A DNA stretch of 64,000 nucleotides, from NCBI GenBank assembly GCA_963383645.1, contig OY726560.1, positions 69,379,023 to 69,443,022 of the forward strand, read 5' to 3'. This DNA comes from Muscardinus avellanarius. Taxonomy: Eukaryota; Chordata; Mammalia; Rodentia; Gliridae. The notes under the pieces were generated by a model. It made no database searches. It saw only the letters and a list, made by a program, of their open reading frames with translations, and was not told the DNA's origin. The translations under genes and the position numbers were made by a program. Position 1 is the stretch's first letter. Each line of letters opens with the position of its first letter. Of the stretch, positions 11,565-22,785 are shown piece after piece.

Positions 11565-11942
11565 GAGTTGAAGCAATTGAGTCTTGTGGGTTGTAGTCAC
11601 ATCAATAGATAAATTCATTGCAATGAATTTATCTGGGCAGTAACCTGGCCTGGTAGGGTGTGGCCTCGGGGACTGCATGTGTCTTTGACTCCCTTGCTTG
11701 CTTGCTCTCTCTCTCTCTCTCTTGCTTCCTTCTTCTGTGGTGTGAGGAGCAGAGCCTGTGCAATCCCTCTCTCCACTTTCCACCATGGCCTGGGCTCCAG
11801 CTCAAATCCTGGACTCACATGGACTGAACTCTGAGATCACCACAAAAATAAATATGTAAATAAAAATGAGCAAATCTATCTTCTTTCCTCTAAGTCATGT
11901 GGTCAGGTCACCACAGTGAGAATGCTGAATAAGACAATATAC
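11565..11942 (+). mobile_element. MaLR-type LTR (MT/ORR1/MLT-like)
   Basis: It shows the 3' part of a MaLR LTR: (tc)-rich tract and cttgcttccttcttctgtggtgtgagg, then ctttccaccatggcctgggctcc, catggactgaactctgagatcacc, aaaaataaat poly(A) signal region, and ctctaagtcatgtggtcaggtcac ... gaataagacaat. Confidence 0.65.
11607..11634. repeat. 28-bp perfect palindrome
   Basis: The arm agataaattcattg is followed immediately by its exact reverse complement, with no spacer; the centre is between 11620 and 11621. Confidence 0.95.
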
Positions 11943-14035
11943 AGCACAGACACCAGTCATCCTCGTCTTCTACAGTTTTCCAACCAACTATATCCTGAGA
12001 TCAAACCTGGCAAAGAGATATGGAAGACTTCAGGGAGACGAGGACCAAATCAAGGTAAAATTGCACAGCTGACAAGGTCCCCCTAGGGGGCCTTCTTACC
12101 TTGCACCTCAGAATTCTCCTTCCACTCATGCTGCCCACACCTGCCAGTCCACTTGGCCTCATGATTTTCTCTAGGAGCTGCAGGTTACTTCTGTGGGATC
12201 TTGTTTGGACTTGTTCTTCCTGAATAGCACTGGGTTATCTGAATCGCTCCTCATAAATGCAACCTTCCCTGGCAAACTCTCTTTTCCTCATGAATACAAT
12301 CAAATGTTGTACATCCTATTTCATTCTTATCCCTTGGAACCCTGATGTTATCTAGATTCTGTGGGGGGAAAACCTACAAGATAATTAATAGATACCAACA
12401 AGTCAATTTTAGTTCTCCCTCGAGAATAGTTGGTCTTCTTTTCATTTTGCTCCATTAACTAGTATGCCTCATGCTGCAAAATTGACTATAACACGATTTC
12501 TACATTTAAGAAGCCTACGTTCTACCTAGAGGGAAGAGTGTATGCCATTCTCTATTTAAACAAAAAAATTGTAATGCAAGGGCATTACAGACGTGCTATA
12601 ATAGGAGAGTGCGAACCCCAATACGGAGTCATTGGACTGGAAAAAAATGAAGACAATGGACTAGAATATCTGGAAGTGGAGCTAAAAAAATAACAGCTAA
12701 ATGCTAGTCATGAAAAACTCTGTGTCATTCTAATGGGTGAGACCTTTCTCTCTTTCTGCAAGTGGGAAATGTCAACAGTCACTTTCTGGGGTTAACTTGG
12801 CCCAAAGAGGCGAGTGTTAAAGAGGACGGTGTTTGGTGTATTTCTGGCGAAGGACATGCTTTGGGTCAAGGGGTCCTTTCAGAGACCAATCAACAACCTG
12901 ACCATGTCCCCCTACTATCCTTACTCTCTGTTTAGGAAGAAGTGTTTATGTTTTTGTTTTTGTTTTAGATACCATTTTAAAGCATCTTTCGGTCTGTGTA
13001 ACCCTGTCTTCTTAGACAATTTTAGGAAAAAGACGAAATATTCCTCCAAAAGAATAAAAAGCAATATTATCTGAATGAAATGGTTAAGAATTAAATTGTT
13101 CTTAGTTGTTTGGAAACAGAAAAATCTGACAACAAAAATATGGTAAGGAAGTATGGATTTGAAATGAAATAGGCAGATTATGAGCAGATATCAGATGAAA
13201 ATATTTAGAATAAAAGGTTTAAGAGAAAAACTATTATTTAGACATTAGTAATTGGTCTATCTTTATCTAATGCTTGGAAATCCAACCTGTAAATATGATA
13301 AAACATAGCATTTAATGTTATATAATTCTTTATGATTTTTTTTGAAACCACTACACATCATTTGACAACCACAGCTATATACTACAGGAGAGTCTGAACC
13401 AAAAAAAAAAAAAAAAAACAGTAATGTGGGCCAAGGGAGAGAAGGGATTGATGTATGTTAAGCTTATGAAGAAAAATAATTGAGAATTTTCCAAAAGTGC
13501 CAAACTAAATTTAGTCCAATAGCTACATAAGCAAAATCTTAACTAGCATAGACATGGCATTCAGTATTTTGAAATTATAAATGGACTTTCAGCATTATTG
13601 TTGCATTAAATTCCCTTTAATTATTAGCCTATAAATGCCAGCCCTTACTATTCCAGTGTATCTTCCCTGAACCCCAAACTTTGATAAAGATTATGACTTT
13701 TCTTAGTACACACAGATCTCATATCTGTGAAGCGAGCCCTTGTGATCCACTCTAAATGGGATCACAGTCATGGGCACCCAGAAGTGCTCCACAACTTCAG
13801 GCGGTCTCCAGTTTAACACTTGACAGTGCTCCATAAATGAATTTGGAAGTTGGTTCATTGGAAGGCACCTTCTAATAAGTGGTGAGCAATTGCCTGGACT
13901 GCCCACCGCAGTAAAGCCAGGCCAGGGTAGACCAAGACTGTAGTTTCAATAGCACAACCTAAATTCTAGGTGAGGCAGAATGACTTGGAAGGTAGAGTGG
14001 GAGGAAAGGAGAGATAGAGAGGTCTGCTTTTCTAG
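11943..14035. other. Unclassified unique DNA with an A-run
   Basis: No repeat family recognised. An 18-19 base A-run lies at about 13402-13420. Open frames at 12814-13074 and 13703-13906 lack recognisable domains. Confidence 0.4.
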
Positions 14036-14039
14036 GTCC

Positions 14040-14165
14040 CTTTGTGCTAGGACAATAAAATGCAATGAATGGAATGGCTTACTAACAACAAAAATTCATT
14101 TCTCACAGATCTGGGGGCTGGAAGTCCAGGGTCAAGGTGCCTGCAGATTCAATGCCTAGTGATGC
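14040..14165 (-). mobile_element. MLT1-type LTR, antisense, part 1
   Basis: gtgctaggacaataaaatgca...ggcttactaacaacaaaaattcatttctcacagatctgggggctggaagtccagggtcaaggtgcctgcagattcaatgcc matches an antisense MaLR LTR. The rest appears at 15785-15905 after an L1 and SINE interruption. Confidence 0.65.
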
Positions 14166-14257
14166 TGTAGACAGTGGCAATTTGTCAGACATTTTTTGGT
14201 GGGTGAAGTAGGGAGAGTTAGGAGAAGTTTTCTTTCTTTATTTTAAAACTTATTTTA

Positions 14258-14462
14258 GAGCCGGGCGTGGTGGCGCACACTTGTAATCCCCGCACTTGAG
14301 AGGAAGAGACAGGAGGATCGCGCAGGTTTGAAGCCAGCCTCGCTGGCTTAAGAGACCCTGTTTTCAAATAAAAAATATAAAATAGGTCTGGGAGTGTAGC
14401 CTGGAGGTAGGAGGGTTTCCAGGAACCCCAGTACCACCAAAAAATAAATAAATAAAATAAAA
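14258..14462 (+). mobile_element. B1-dID SINE, 'gtctgggagtgtagcc' subfamily
   Basis: Perfect 14-bp duplication TAAAACTTATTTTA at 14244-14257 and 14463-14476. The body is close to the subfamily consensus. Confidence 0.96.
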
Positions 14463-14856
14463 TAAAACTTATTTTAATATCCATGTCATAGTGAAATTAT
14501 TACTGAAAACAAATGTATACACCCATCATCTCTCACAGTTGACTATGTGTGTGTGTATGTGTGTGTGTGTAAATCTACCTCAGCACATTCTCAATTTACA
14601 ATACAATATTATTCACTGTTAGATCCTGAGATTTATTAATTAGATCTATTTGCAAATTTGCTCCCTTTTATGCCATTTTCTTCCTTAGTGACCATGGTTT
14701 TCCTCTCTGTTATTACTCATTCAATTCTTTTAAAATTACACATATAAGTGAAACCATAAAATATTTTTCTTTTTGTCCTGGCCTGGTTTCTTTTATTTAA
14801 CATAATATCCTGTAGATTCATCTATGTTGCCTCAAATGACAGAATTTCTCTCTCTC

Positions 14857-15070
14857 TTTTTTTTTTTGTGGGTCTGGGGATGAAACCCAGAGGCATTTGA
14901 CCTCCAAACTACACCCCCTGCCCTATTTTTTATTCTTTAGTTTGAAATGGAGTCTCACTAAGTTGCGGAGGGCTTCACTAAGTAGCTGAGGCTGTCCTCG
15001 AACCGCAATCCTCTCCTCCTGTCTCGGCCTCCCGAATGCTGGGATTACAAGCATGCGCCACCACACCGGC
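14857..15070 (-). mobile_element. B1-dID SINE, antisense
   Basis: Poly-T, then gtctggggatgaaacccag ... ttacaagcatgcgccaccacaccggc. Inserted in an antisense L1. Confidence 0.93.
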
Positions 15071-15108
15071 TTCTCTTTCTTTTTGGAGGCTTAGTAATAT
15101 TCCATTTT

Positions 15109-15109
<1 letters not shown>

Positions 15110-15151
<42 letters not shown>
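15110..15151. repeat. (TG)n microsatellite
   Basis: About 20 perfect TG units inside the antisense L1. Confidence 0.98.
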
Positions 15152-15153
<2 letters not shown>

Positions 15154-15595
15154 CTTTATCCACTCATCTGTCAAGGGACATAGAGATCATTTCCATTTAT
15201 TGGCTACTGTTAATGTTGCTGCTACAAACATAGAAGTGTAGATGTCTCTCACACATACTAATTTCATTTCCATTGGCTATCTGTCTACCCAGCAGAGGAA
15301 ATGCTGGGGTATATGGCATTTTAAAAAAATTTTTGGAGAAACTTCATACTGCTCTCTATAATGGGGTTCTTTTTTCTGAGCCCTCAACACTTCTCATCAT
15401 TAACTTTAGCAATAGTCATTGTAAAAGGTATGAGATGAAATCTCATTGTGGTTTTGATTTGCATTTCCCTGATGGTTGGCAAGGTTGAATACCATTTCAT
15501 TTGCCTGATGGACATTTTTATATCTTCTTTGGAAAAATGTCTATTCAGGTCCTTTGTCAACATTTTAAATTTAGTATGTATGTATGTATGTATGT

Positions 15596-15772
15596 GCATT
15601 AGGGGTTAAGCCCAGGAGTGTTCTACCTCTGAGCTATACCCCAACCTTTCTATTTCTTATTTTGAAATAGGTTTCACTAATCTGCTGAAACTGGTCTCGA
15701 ACCCGCATCCTTCTGTCTCAGACTCCCAAGTACCAGTACTAGGAATATAGGCATGCACCACCATATCCTGTC
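15596..15772 (-). mobile_element. B1-dID SINE, antisense, older copy
   Basis: ggttaagcccaggagtgttctacctctgagc ... ggcatgcaccaccatatcctg, with (TATG)n at its left edge (about 15576-15595). Confidence 0.85.
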
Positions 15773-15784
15773 TTTGACCACTTT

Positions 15785-15905
15785 ACATCAGGCATGACTG
15801 TATCACCTCCAAAGCCCCCACCTCCTAATAGCATCTCCAGGGATGAAGAGTTCAATGTGTGGATTCTGGAGGGACATTAAGATCTAGGCCCTGGCATCTA
15901 GGATT
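15785..15905 (-). mobile_element. MLT1-type LTR, antisense, part 2
   Basis: catgactgtatcacctccaaagcccccacctcctaatagcatctcc...ggattctggagggacattaagatctaggcc is the outer end of an antisense MLT1, completing the part at 14040-14165. Confidence 0.6.
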
Positions 15906-16700
15906 GGTGTTGTTATATGGGAAATGGATTTAGAGTGTTTTTACCCATCCTCTGGCCTCTTATGTATCATCCCATTTATTTGCCAGGGCCCCTCTCCTCT
16001 GGGTCTCCATGAATCACCAGCAAGTCTCTGTGGCATACTCCCAGGCTCCTCTCTCCCAGAAAAGGTAAGTCCTTCAAGTTCCAAAACATCCTCATTACCT
16101 CTATCCAGGTCCAGTGCTGCTGTCTCAAAGCCAAGACCCTGACAGAGTAGGAGGCGGTGTTGGAAAGACACGTTTGCAGTGAGTTCTGCCACCTATACAC
16201 TTTCTTATGGGTCAGGATTATATTAATGACAGAAGTTCTTTTAATTGCTTGTTCTGACTTTTAAGAGATAAAATTATTATTAAGAAAAGGATTAATACAT
16301 TTATCAGATGCCCATCTGTGGCTGTAAAAGACTCCTTGAAATTGTCTGGATGGCAGAAGTCCCTGTTGCTCTTATTTCTTGTTCCTGTGCCAGCTGTGAA
16401 TCAGCATTTAAAAAGCTACCCATGTCCCCCTTTCATCTTCAACATGTCCTCTCTAAGCACCCAGTGGTCCCTTTAACGGAAGATCTGCTTCTTTTGAAGA
16501 AGATGAGATTTGTCACTGCATTAGTCTAAGCATGACATCTGTTACAGCAGACCCCTCTCTCCTTCCACACATTGTGAACATGGGTCAAGAGGCAGCAGGC
16601 GAGGGCTAGGAGAGGCAAAACGTGGCCAGCCCAGGGCAAGCTCTGACTCCAGGACCAGCCAGCAGGTGTGGAGGGACCCTGACCACCCACCCACATTCTA
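15906..16700. other. Unclassified unique DNA
   Basis: No gene or repeat recognised. Overlapping frames near 15924-16200 occupy both strands and have no family match. Confidence 0.4.
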
Positions 16701-16704
16701 CAAA

Positions 16705-16838
16705 CTCCGGCATGTGGTGTCAGACAGACTTAGGTTCAAATAGGAGTTTTTCCATTTACTAGCTGGGTGACCTTACAGGCAAGTTACTTTAACATTGATT
16801 TCCTCCCTTGAAAATAGAGTTAAAATCTCTCTCAAAGG
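16705..16838 (+). mobile_element. MIR SINE
   Basis: ggcatgtggtgtcagacagacttaggttcaaat ... ccatttactagctgggtgacctta...caagttac...tttcctcccttgaaaatag is the MIR core in sense. Confidence 0.85.
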
Positions 16839-16842
16839 ATCT

Positions 16843-17052
16843 CAGCTGGGCTTTGGTGGCACAGGCTTGTAATCCCAGCATTTGGGAGGCTGAGACAGGA
16901 GGATCCGGGTTTGCAGCCAGCCTCAGCTACTTAGTGAGGCTCTTTAAAACTTAGTGAGACCCTGTTTCAAAATAAAGAATAAAACATCAGTCTAGGGGTG
17001 TACCTTAGAGGTAGAATGCCCCTGGGTTCCACCCCCAGTACCGAAAAAAAAA
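16843..17052 (+). mobile_element. B1-dID SINE
   Basis: cagctgggctttggtggcacaggcttgtaatcccagc ... gggttccacccccagtaccg then an A tail. Abuts the MIR. Confidence 0.93.
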
Positions 17053-17735
17053 TCTTTATGATAAAGTTAGCATTTATAAAGATATGAAAATATATAACTT
17101 CTTATCAAATCTTCTACTGATACTGTCTGCCATTGTCAGTTAATCTCCAACTTCATAAATACTGGTCCACAACCCACCCTTTTGTTATCTCTTAGTGAAT
17201 ATTTTGGGGTTATTTAAATTTTTAATAAATATGTGTTTTTTCTCTGCAAAGATTACTTCTTTCTTCCATAATCTTCACCTTTAAAATGACATTAATTATA
17301 AGATATCTTAAATAAAGTTTATAAAGAGAGTTTGTTGAAGGGGTAGGATATTCATTCAGACTAAATACCAAAAAAAATCTAACCTTCAGAAAGGATAAAA
17401 TTAAGGTTCCAAAAATTTGAGTAAATGAAATCGTTTCTGCTTTATTTTACTATCTGACAATTGACAAGTTATATAAAGAGATGTAACGATAGCCAAATCT
17501 TTTGTTTTCAAACATTTAGGTGCAAGTTTCACAAGCGCCCTAGATGTCTGCAGATTCCCAAGCACTCATTTCCTCTTAGTGCTGTGTCCCACCTGGGCTG
17601 TGTGTCCCCCTTTGTCTCTGATGGGGACACAAGTCTAAGAGCCGAGGATTCCACTCCCCACACATTCATGAGCAACCGCCGCCACTCACCCAGACTTCTC
17701 AAATGAGAGACATAAATAATACAAACCGTGGACAC
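17053..17735. other. Unclassified AT-rich DNA
   Basis: No recognisable gene or repeat. The frame at 17461-17706 has no known domain. Confidence 0.4.
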
Positions 17736-17737
17736 CT

Positions 17738-18064
17738 GAGGTGTCTTAATCTGTCTTGTGTTGCTATGAAAAATACCAGAGGCTGGATACTTTATGAAGA
17801 AAAAAAAGAAGAGGTTTATTTTGACCAGTCCCAAAAGGCCTAACTCACTCCTTCAGGACCTTATCTAGTCTAGGACAGCGCTAAACCAGAAACCTTACAC
17901 ACACCCGCATCCATTCAGGAGGGCAGCGCCCTCATGACCTAATCACTTTCCACTAGGCCCCACCTCTTAAAGGTTTTGCCACCTCTCGATACTGTTATGC
18001 AGAGGACCAGTGCTTGCAGTACATGAACCTTTGGGAGACAAACCATATCCAAATATTAGCAGCA
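17738..18064 (-). mobile_element. MaLR LTR (MST/MLT-like), antisense
   Basis: Reads gtcttaatctgtcttgtgttgctatgaaa...aataccagaggctgg...gaagaggtttattttgacc ... cactttccactaggccccacctcttaaag ... gggagacaaaccatatcca, a reverse-complement MaLR LTR from end to end. Confidence 0.75.
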
Positions 18065-18344
18065 TCATGTGCTTCAAATATCTGTTGGCCACACAAACCA
18101 TGCAGTCTCACCATCCCTTTTGCTTATATTAAACTCTAGCCTATCAGCACCACACCCTCTTCTTCTTCCTTTCACCTCTCTCTTACAAATACAGAATTCC
18201 TGCCCAGTCTCTGTCCCAGGGAGCCATTCCCACTCTGCTGAGCAGTCTTGGTCCTGCCATTACTGGGACTTTCCTCCGTCTCCAGCTCTTATCAAGACCT
18301 TCTAAACATACATGGTGTTCTTCCTAAAAATAAAAATAAATTTT

Positions 18345-18374
18345 CTCTTCCTAGAAGGCTTCTTCTAGGAAGAG
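18345..18374. repeat. Perfect hairpin, 13-bp stem, 4-nt loop
   Basis: Arm ctcttcctagaag, loop gctt, arm cttctaggaagag. No T-run or gene nearby suggests a terminator role. Confidence 0.93.
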
Positions 18375-19080
18375 GTTCCTCCTGTCTTTGAAGCACAATT
18401 ATGAATATTGTTGAGATGGGATACTCAGCACTCCCTCAACTTTCTGATAAAGTGAGAATTTTCTGATTCTTTAAACCATATTAAAAATTATTCTATCTTT
18501 TATATATCATAAAAATTATGCTTCTTTTTGCGTATGACTATTTAAGATAAAAATCATGTATAGTGGGATACAGACAGCCATATCTTATCTGTATTAGGCC
18601 CCAGTTTTACCATTTTGGAAGTAACCGGGGGCACAGTTTTTAACTTTTTTTTTTCTTTTTAAAAATTATCATATGAAGCCTTGGTTTCCTTGCTTTCCTC
18701 ACCTCTCAAATGGAAGTGATAAATGTTGCTTTCATTCTTGGTTCTTTCAGGCATGGGGGGAGGGAATGTTTTCTCTTTTCCCCTCTCACTTTCCTCTTGA
18801 GTTATATGTACCAGTATTCCCCCATGCACTAATATCTAAACATAACACCACTGAATCTTTCTGTTTCTAAAGCCTAAATTGAAGGTTTAAAAAAATGAAT
18901 AAAATCATCATTAAATGATAGGAAGTTGACAAGCTCAAGATCCAGTCAGGAAGCAGTGGGACTTCTTTTTTCCCTTGAAATCTCTTTTCCTTCTTTCTTA
19001 TAACCATGTCCATCATCTCACAAACTTTATCATTTTGTGGGGAGGTAAGAACATTTAAGATCTAAAAAATTGTTAAGGAT

Positions 19081-19122
19081 GAAATTCACTGTTATTAACT
19101 AGAAATTCACTGTTATTAACTA
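19081..19122. repeat. 21-bp perfect tandem duplication
   Basis: The unit beginning gaaattcactgttatt occurs twice head to tail (19081-19101, 19102-19122). Confidence 0.97.
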
Positions 19123-20249
19123 GAGTTGCTGTGCTGCACCAGATGTGGGTCTCTCTGCCTGTTACCTACTCTGGCATAAGGGATGATGATCAATACCTGG
19201 CCGGGCTGTTGTAAGGAACGGGGATGCAGATATAGGCCGCAGAAAGCATGGCTTGCGTGAGAACCCAAAGATGGAGTTATGTCAGCCCCTAACTCATATT
19301 CTGTCACATTTGGGTGGCATGCCATCCCACCATACTCTGCCACCCACCCACAGCCAGTCTCATGGAATACCAGTGGTTACCAACAAAGAGTGGCCACAAA
19401 ACTAGCTGGCCCTGGAGCTTGCAGCAGTTCTACCTAGACCCCCATTCCTAACAAAATGCATTCATGTCTTCAGTCTAACCCGTGTGTCTTGCACAGTAAG
19501 GTAAGTGTTTAGAGGATTTCTGCAAATGAGAATCAACAACCATGTCTGCACTACATCAGAGCTGACATCAAGTCACCACTTCAAAATGTAGGAAGCCAGA
19601 GCTCCTGCAGGGCCTGGAGGGTGCGGTCTGCTGAGTGCAAAAATGTTCTGGGGAAAAAAAAAAAGCTTCAGTAAATGAGGTCATTAGAAATCCCCAAAGT
19701 TTACTGTCATACTTCCTCAAATCTAGTGATTCTACCTTATTAATATTATTATAGGAATCAACAAGTTTGATTATTATTATCTCTGATTTAAGCTCCCATG
19801 CTGGTTATCCAGCAGACTTATGGTATAAACCTAAAGACTCAAATGGATTCAGTATTAGGGTCATTTTTTGAATTAGTGTGTTTCCTTCAACTCTGATATG
19901 TAATTTAGATGAAAGATATTACAATTACCCATGTCCTGGGTGTTACCAGAGCTGACTATAATATATATCCTATAATTATAGAGATAGAGGCTGCACAAAG
20001 CCTAGTGAAAGCTGAAAGCAACACGATGACTTTATATTGAGCACCAATTTAAAAGTTCCTGGGTAAGATTCAGGATAATATTTTTTTTACCAAACAAACT
20101 TGGTATTATATGTTGTGTTCAAGTTAGAACATTAATAATAGCCATGTATTCTCATATTTCATGCCCCAAATTCTTTAATATTATTTTATTTCCTGATACT
20201 AGAGCTTGCAGAATGTATTTAATATGAAGGTGTAAGTGCATTATTTTTG

Positions 20250-20263
20250 TCACTAGAGGGCAG
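20250..20263 (+). promoter_or_regulatory. CTCF-like motif
   Basis: TCACTAGAGGGCAG fits the CTCF core CCASYAGRKGGCRS at 13 of 14 positions. Occupancy unknown. Confidence 0.45.
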
Positions 20264-20750
20264 GAAATTAAAGTACATTATTTCCAAGACCCCTTTAAGA
20301 TAAAAGTGCTACCCCTAAGAAAAAGAAATAATTCAGCAAATAAATATTATCCTGTTGAATAATTCATAAGCACTAATAGATTTAATGAACAATAAACTCA
20401 TTTGTTTTTGCTTTAATAATTTTTATAGGAAAGAAATATGCATTTTTATTTGATGAAAAACTTAAGAATGAATGTTTTTCCTAACACATAATACATCTTT
20501 TGTTTAATGGTTTTTATTTGCTGTAAAAAATTTCTTCTAGCAATTTGCCGTAGCTATTTATCATTCCATGGGGTTCTTTTCTCAGAAGTTTATTTAATCT
20601 GTTAACTCTTTAGTTAATTGTTTAAATTTTTAAGCAATGGGGCTCCTACTATTTTCTAGTTACCTCCTAGGTGCTCTTGCACACCTGACATGCCTGTGAT
20701 GCCTCCTTGCATGATCTCCAGGTAAATGCTGAGACAGATTTTGTACACCT
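20264..20750. other. Unclassified AT-rich DNA
   Basis: Nothing recognisable as a gene or repeat family. Confidence 0.4.
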
Positions 20751-20751
20751 T

Positions 20752-20957
20752 ATTTTTTTTGTGTGGTACTGGCGATTGAACTCAGGGGCATTCTCCCTCT
20801 GAGCTACACCCCCAGCCCAATTTTTCTTCTTTATTTTGAAACAGAGTTTCACTAAGTTGTGGAGGACCTAAGTAGCTGAGGCTGGCCGAGAACACAGATC
20901 CTCCTGTCTCAGCCTCCCAAGTACTGGAATTACAAGCGTGTGCCACCACGCCTAGCT
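20752..20957 (-). mobile_element. B1-dID SINE, antisense
   Basis: gtactggcgattgaactcaggggc ... ttacaagcgtgtgccaccacgcctagctt; near-duplication acacctta/acacctaa at its ends. Confidence 0.92.
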
Positions 20958-21061
20958 TCACACCTAACATTTCTGAAAGTACATACCAAATGAACCAGAG
21001 AGGGTTTGGTCTCATCCTATTTCCATTGGATTCAAAATGCAAAACTATAGGTAGAAATTTA

Positions 21062-21309
21062 TTTATTTTTTATTTTATTTTAATTTTTATTTATTTATTT
21101 ATTTATTTTTGTGGTTCTGGGGTAGAACCCAGAGGCTTTCTACCTCCGGGTCACACTCCCAGACCTATTTTCTATTTTATTTGGAAACAAGGTCTCACTA
21201 AGTTGCTGAGAGCCTCACTAAGTAGCTGAGGCTGGCTTCGAACTTGTGTGATCCTCCAGTCTCAGCCTCCCAAATGCTGGGATTACAAGCATGCGCCACC
21301 ACGCCTGGC
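21062..21309 (-). mobile_element. B1-dID SINE, antisense, (ATTT)n tail
   Basis: Flanked by TAGAAATTTA at 21052-21061 and 21310-21319. The left edge is an ATTT-rich tail, then the dimer. Confidence 0.94.
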
Positions 21310-21469
21310 TAGAAATTTAAATAACAGAATAATACAAGAAAAAATTCTAAGTATTAATTATGTGGGCAAATAATTAAAGTGATCTCAAGCATTAACTGTT
21401 GATTTGTCCCAATCCTAGCAGCAAAATAAATGGCCTTCCAGAACCAAGGAAAATATGGCCTCCCACGGC

Positions 21470-21898
21470 AAAGGGACTCACGGAGGGAATAAGGGTGAAG
21501 ACCTGCCAAAGAGGAGAGCTTCCTGGATCATCCGGGTGAAGCTGATCTAATCTAGCCATATGTGCTCATAAAAAGGAGAAGGAGGCAGAAAAGGTTAGAG
21601 AGATGAGATGAAGAAAGGAGGTGGAGAGTCGGGGAATTGAGACATCCTGCTGGCTTTGGGAGGGGCCACAGATAAGGCCTGTGAGTGGCCTCCAGAACCT
21701 ACAAAGGAAAGGAGGAAACCCCAAAGGAAACAGGGCCACAGTCTGGTAGCCCCAAGGAACAGAGTTCTGCTGATAATCTGAACTAACAAGGAAATAGATT
21801 TTCCCTTAGAGTTTCCAGAAAGGAATGAAGTCTGTTATCACCGTAATTTTCACCAGTGAAGCCTGTGATGGACTTCTTACCTATAGAACTGTAAGGTA
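21470..21898 (+). mobile_element. MLT1-type LTR (MaLR)
   Basis: Word order fits MLT1: gctgatctaatctagccatatgtgctcataaaaagg, then ggaattgagacatcctgctggctttgggagg, ggcctccagaacctacaaagg...aggaaatagattttcccttagagtttccagaaaggaatgaagtc, and acttcttacctatagaactgtaagg. The left boundary is vague. Confidence 0.6.
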
Positions 21899-22199
21899 CA
21901 GGTTGAGTATTCCTTATCTAAAATGATTGGGACCAGAAGTGTTTCTGACTTAAGACTTACTTTGGATGTTGGCATATGTAGGAATCTTGGGGATGAGTTC
22001 CAAATCTAAACACAAAATTTGTTTATGCTTCATATATGCCTATACACCATAGCCAGGAGGTAATTTTATACATATTTGCAATAATTTTGTGCATGAAACA
22101 AAGTTTTGGGTATAAAAATTTCCACTTGTGGCATCCGGTCAGTGTCAACAATTTTCAGAATATGGAATATTTCTGATTTTCAGATTAAAGATGTTCAGT
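21899..22199 (+). mobile_element. Tigger-like MITE (CAGGTTGAGTATTCC family)
   Basis: Begins caggttgagtattccttatc and ends with the imperfect inverse (gattaaagatgttcag). The interior includes tgggaccagaagtgtttc, attttgtgcatgaaacaaag and ttctgattttcagattaaag. This is a well-known mammalian DNA-element; the family name is not certain. Confidence 0.6.
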
Positions 22200-22785
22200 T
22201 TACGTACTGATTGCGTCTCTATGTTTGAGGGCATTTGTTCCATCATTCTAGGAAATGAATGTACCTGACCTTTGCTGAAGGGATGCTGAGTTCCCCATTC
22301 TAGGTCCCCTTAGCTCTGTCTTGTTGCTCCAAGCTTCTGGAACATACACTTAAGTTTTTCAGTTTACCTACAACTCTGCTAAATTTTCCTATAAAAAGGT
22401 GATACATGACATTATTCTTATAAGAAGAGTTAGGCAAAAGAAATAGGACATGTTTCAGGCAAAAGGGACAGTGTGAATAATGGCACCAAGATGGGAAATT
22501 GTATATGGTGTCATGAGCAAGCTACCTCATTAACATAGGCCAGAGACACATGTCTTTCCACAATGTCAGAAGTTACTGGATGAAAGTAAACTTAGCAGGC
22601 ACACCACTTTCATCACTTGCTTTTCACCAAGTCCCTGCAGATCACCTGGGAGCCATAGACCAGGCAGTTACAAGTTATTTTATTTAGATCTTAATTTCTA
22701 ATATCCATAATATTTAAATCATCATACTTCATGCAATAAGATTATATAAAATATATTCATATGTTAATATATTATTGATATATAT
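22200..22785. other. Unclassified AT-rich DNA
   Basis: No gene recognised; becomes very AT-rich at 22700-22785. Confidence 0.4.

Larger units (their letters stand above)
14477..15595 (-). mobile_element. Old L1 ORF2-3' UTR, antisense, interrupted by a SINE
   Basis: Reverse-complement L1 words run to 'ttgatttgcatttccctgatggttgg' (15457) and 'ttggaaaaatgtctattcaggtcctttgtcaac' (15530). A SINE (14857-15070) and (TG)n (15110-15151) sit within it. Confidence 0.75.
18065..20245. other. Unclassified unique DNA
   Basis: No gene or repeat family recognised. It contains a perfect hairpin (18345-18374), a poly-T run near 18645 and a 21-bp tandem duplication (19081-19122). The 75-codon minus frame at 19116-19343 has no recognisable domain. 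Confidence 0.4.
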
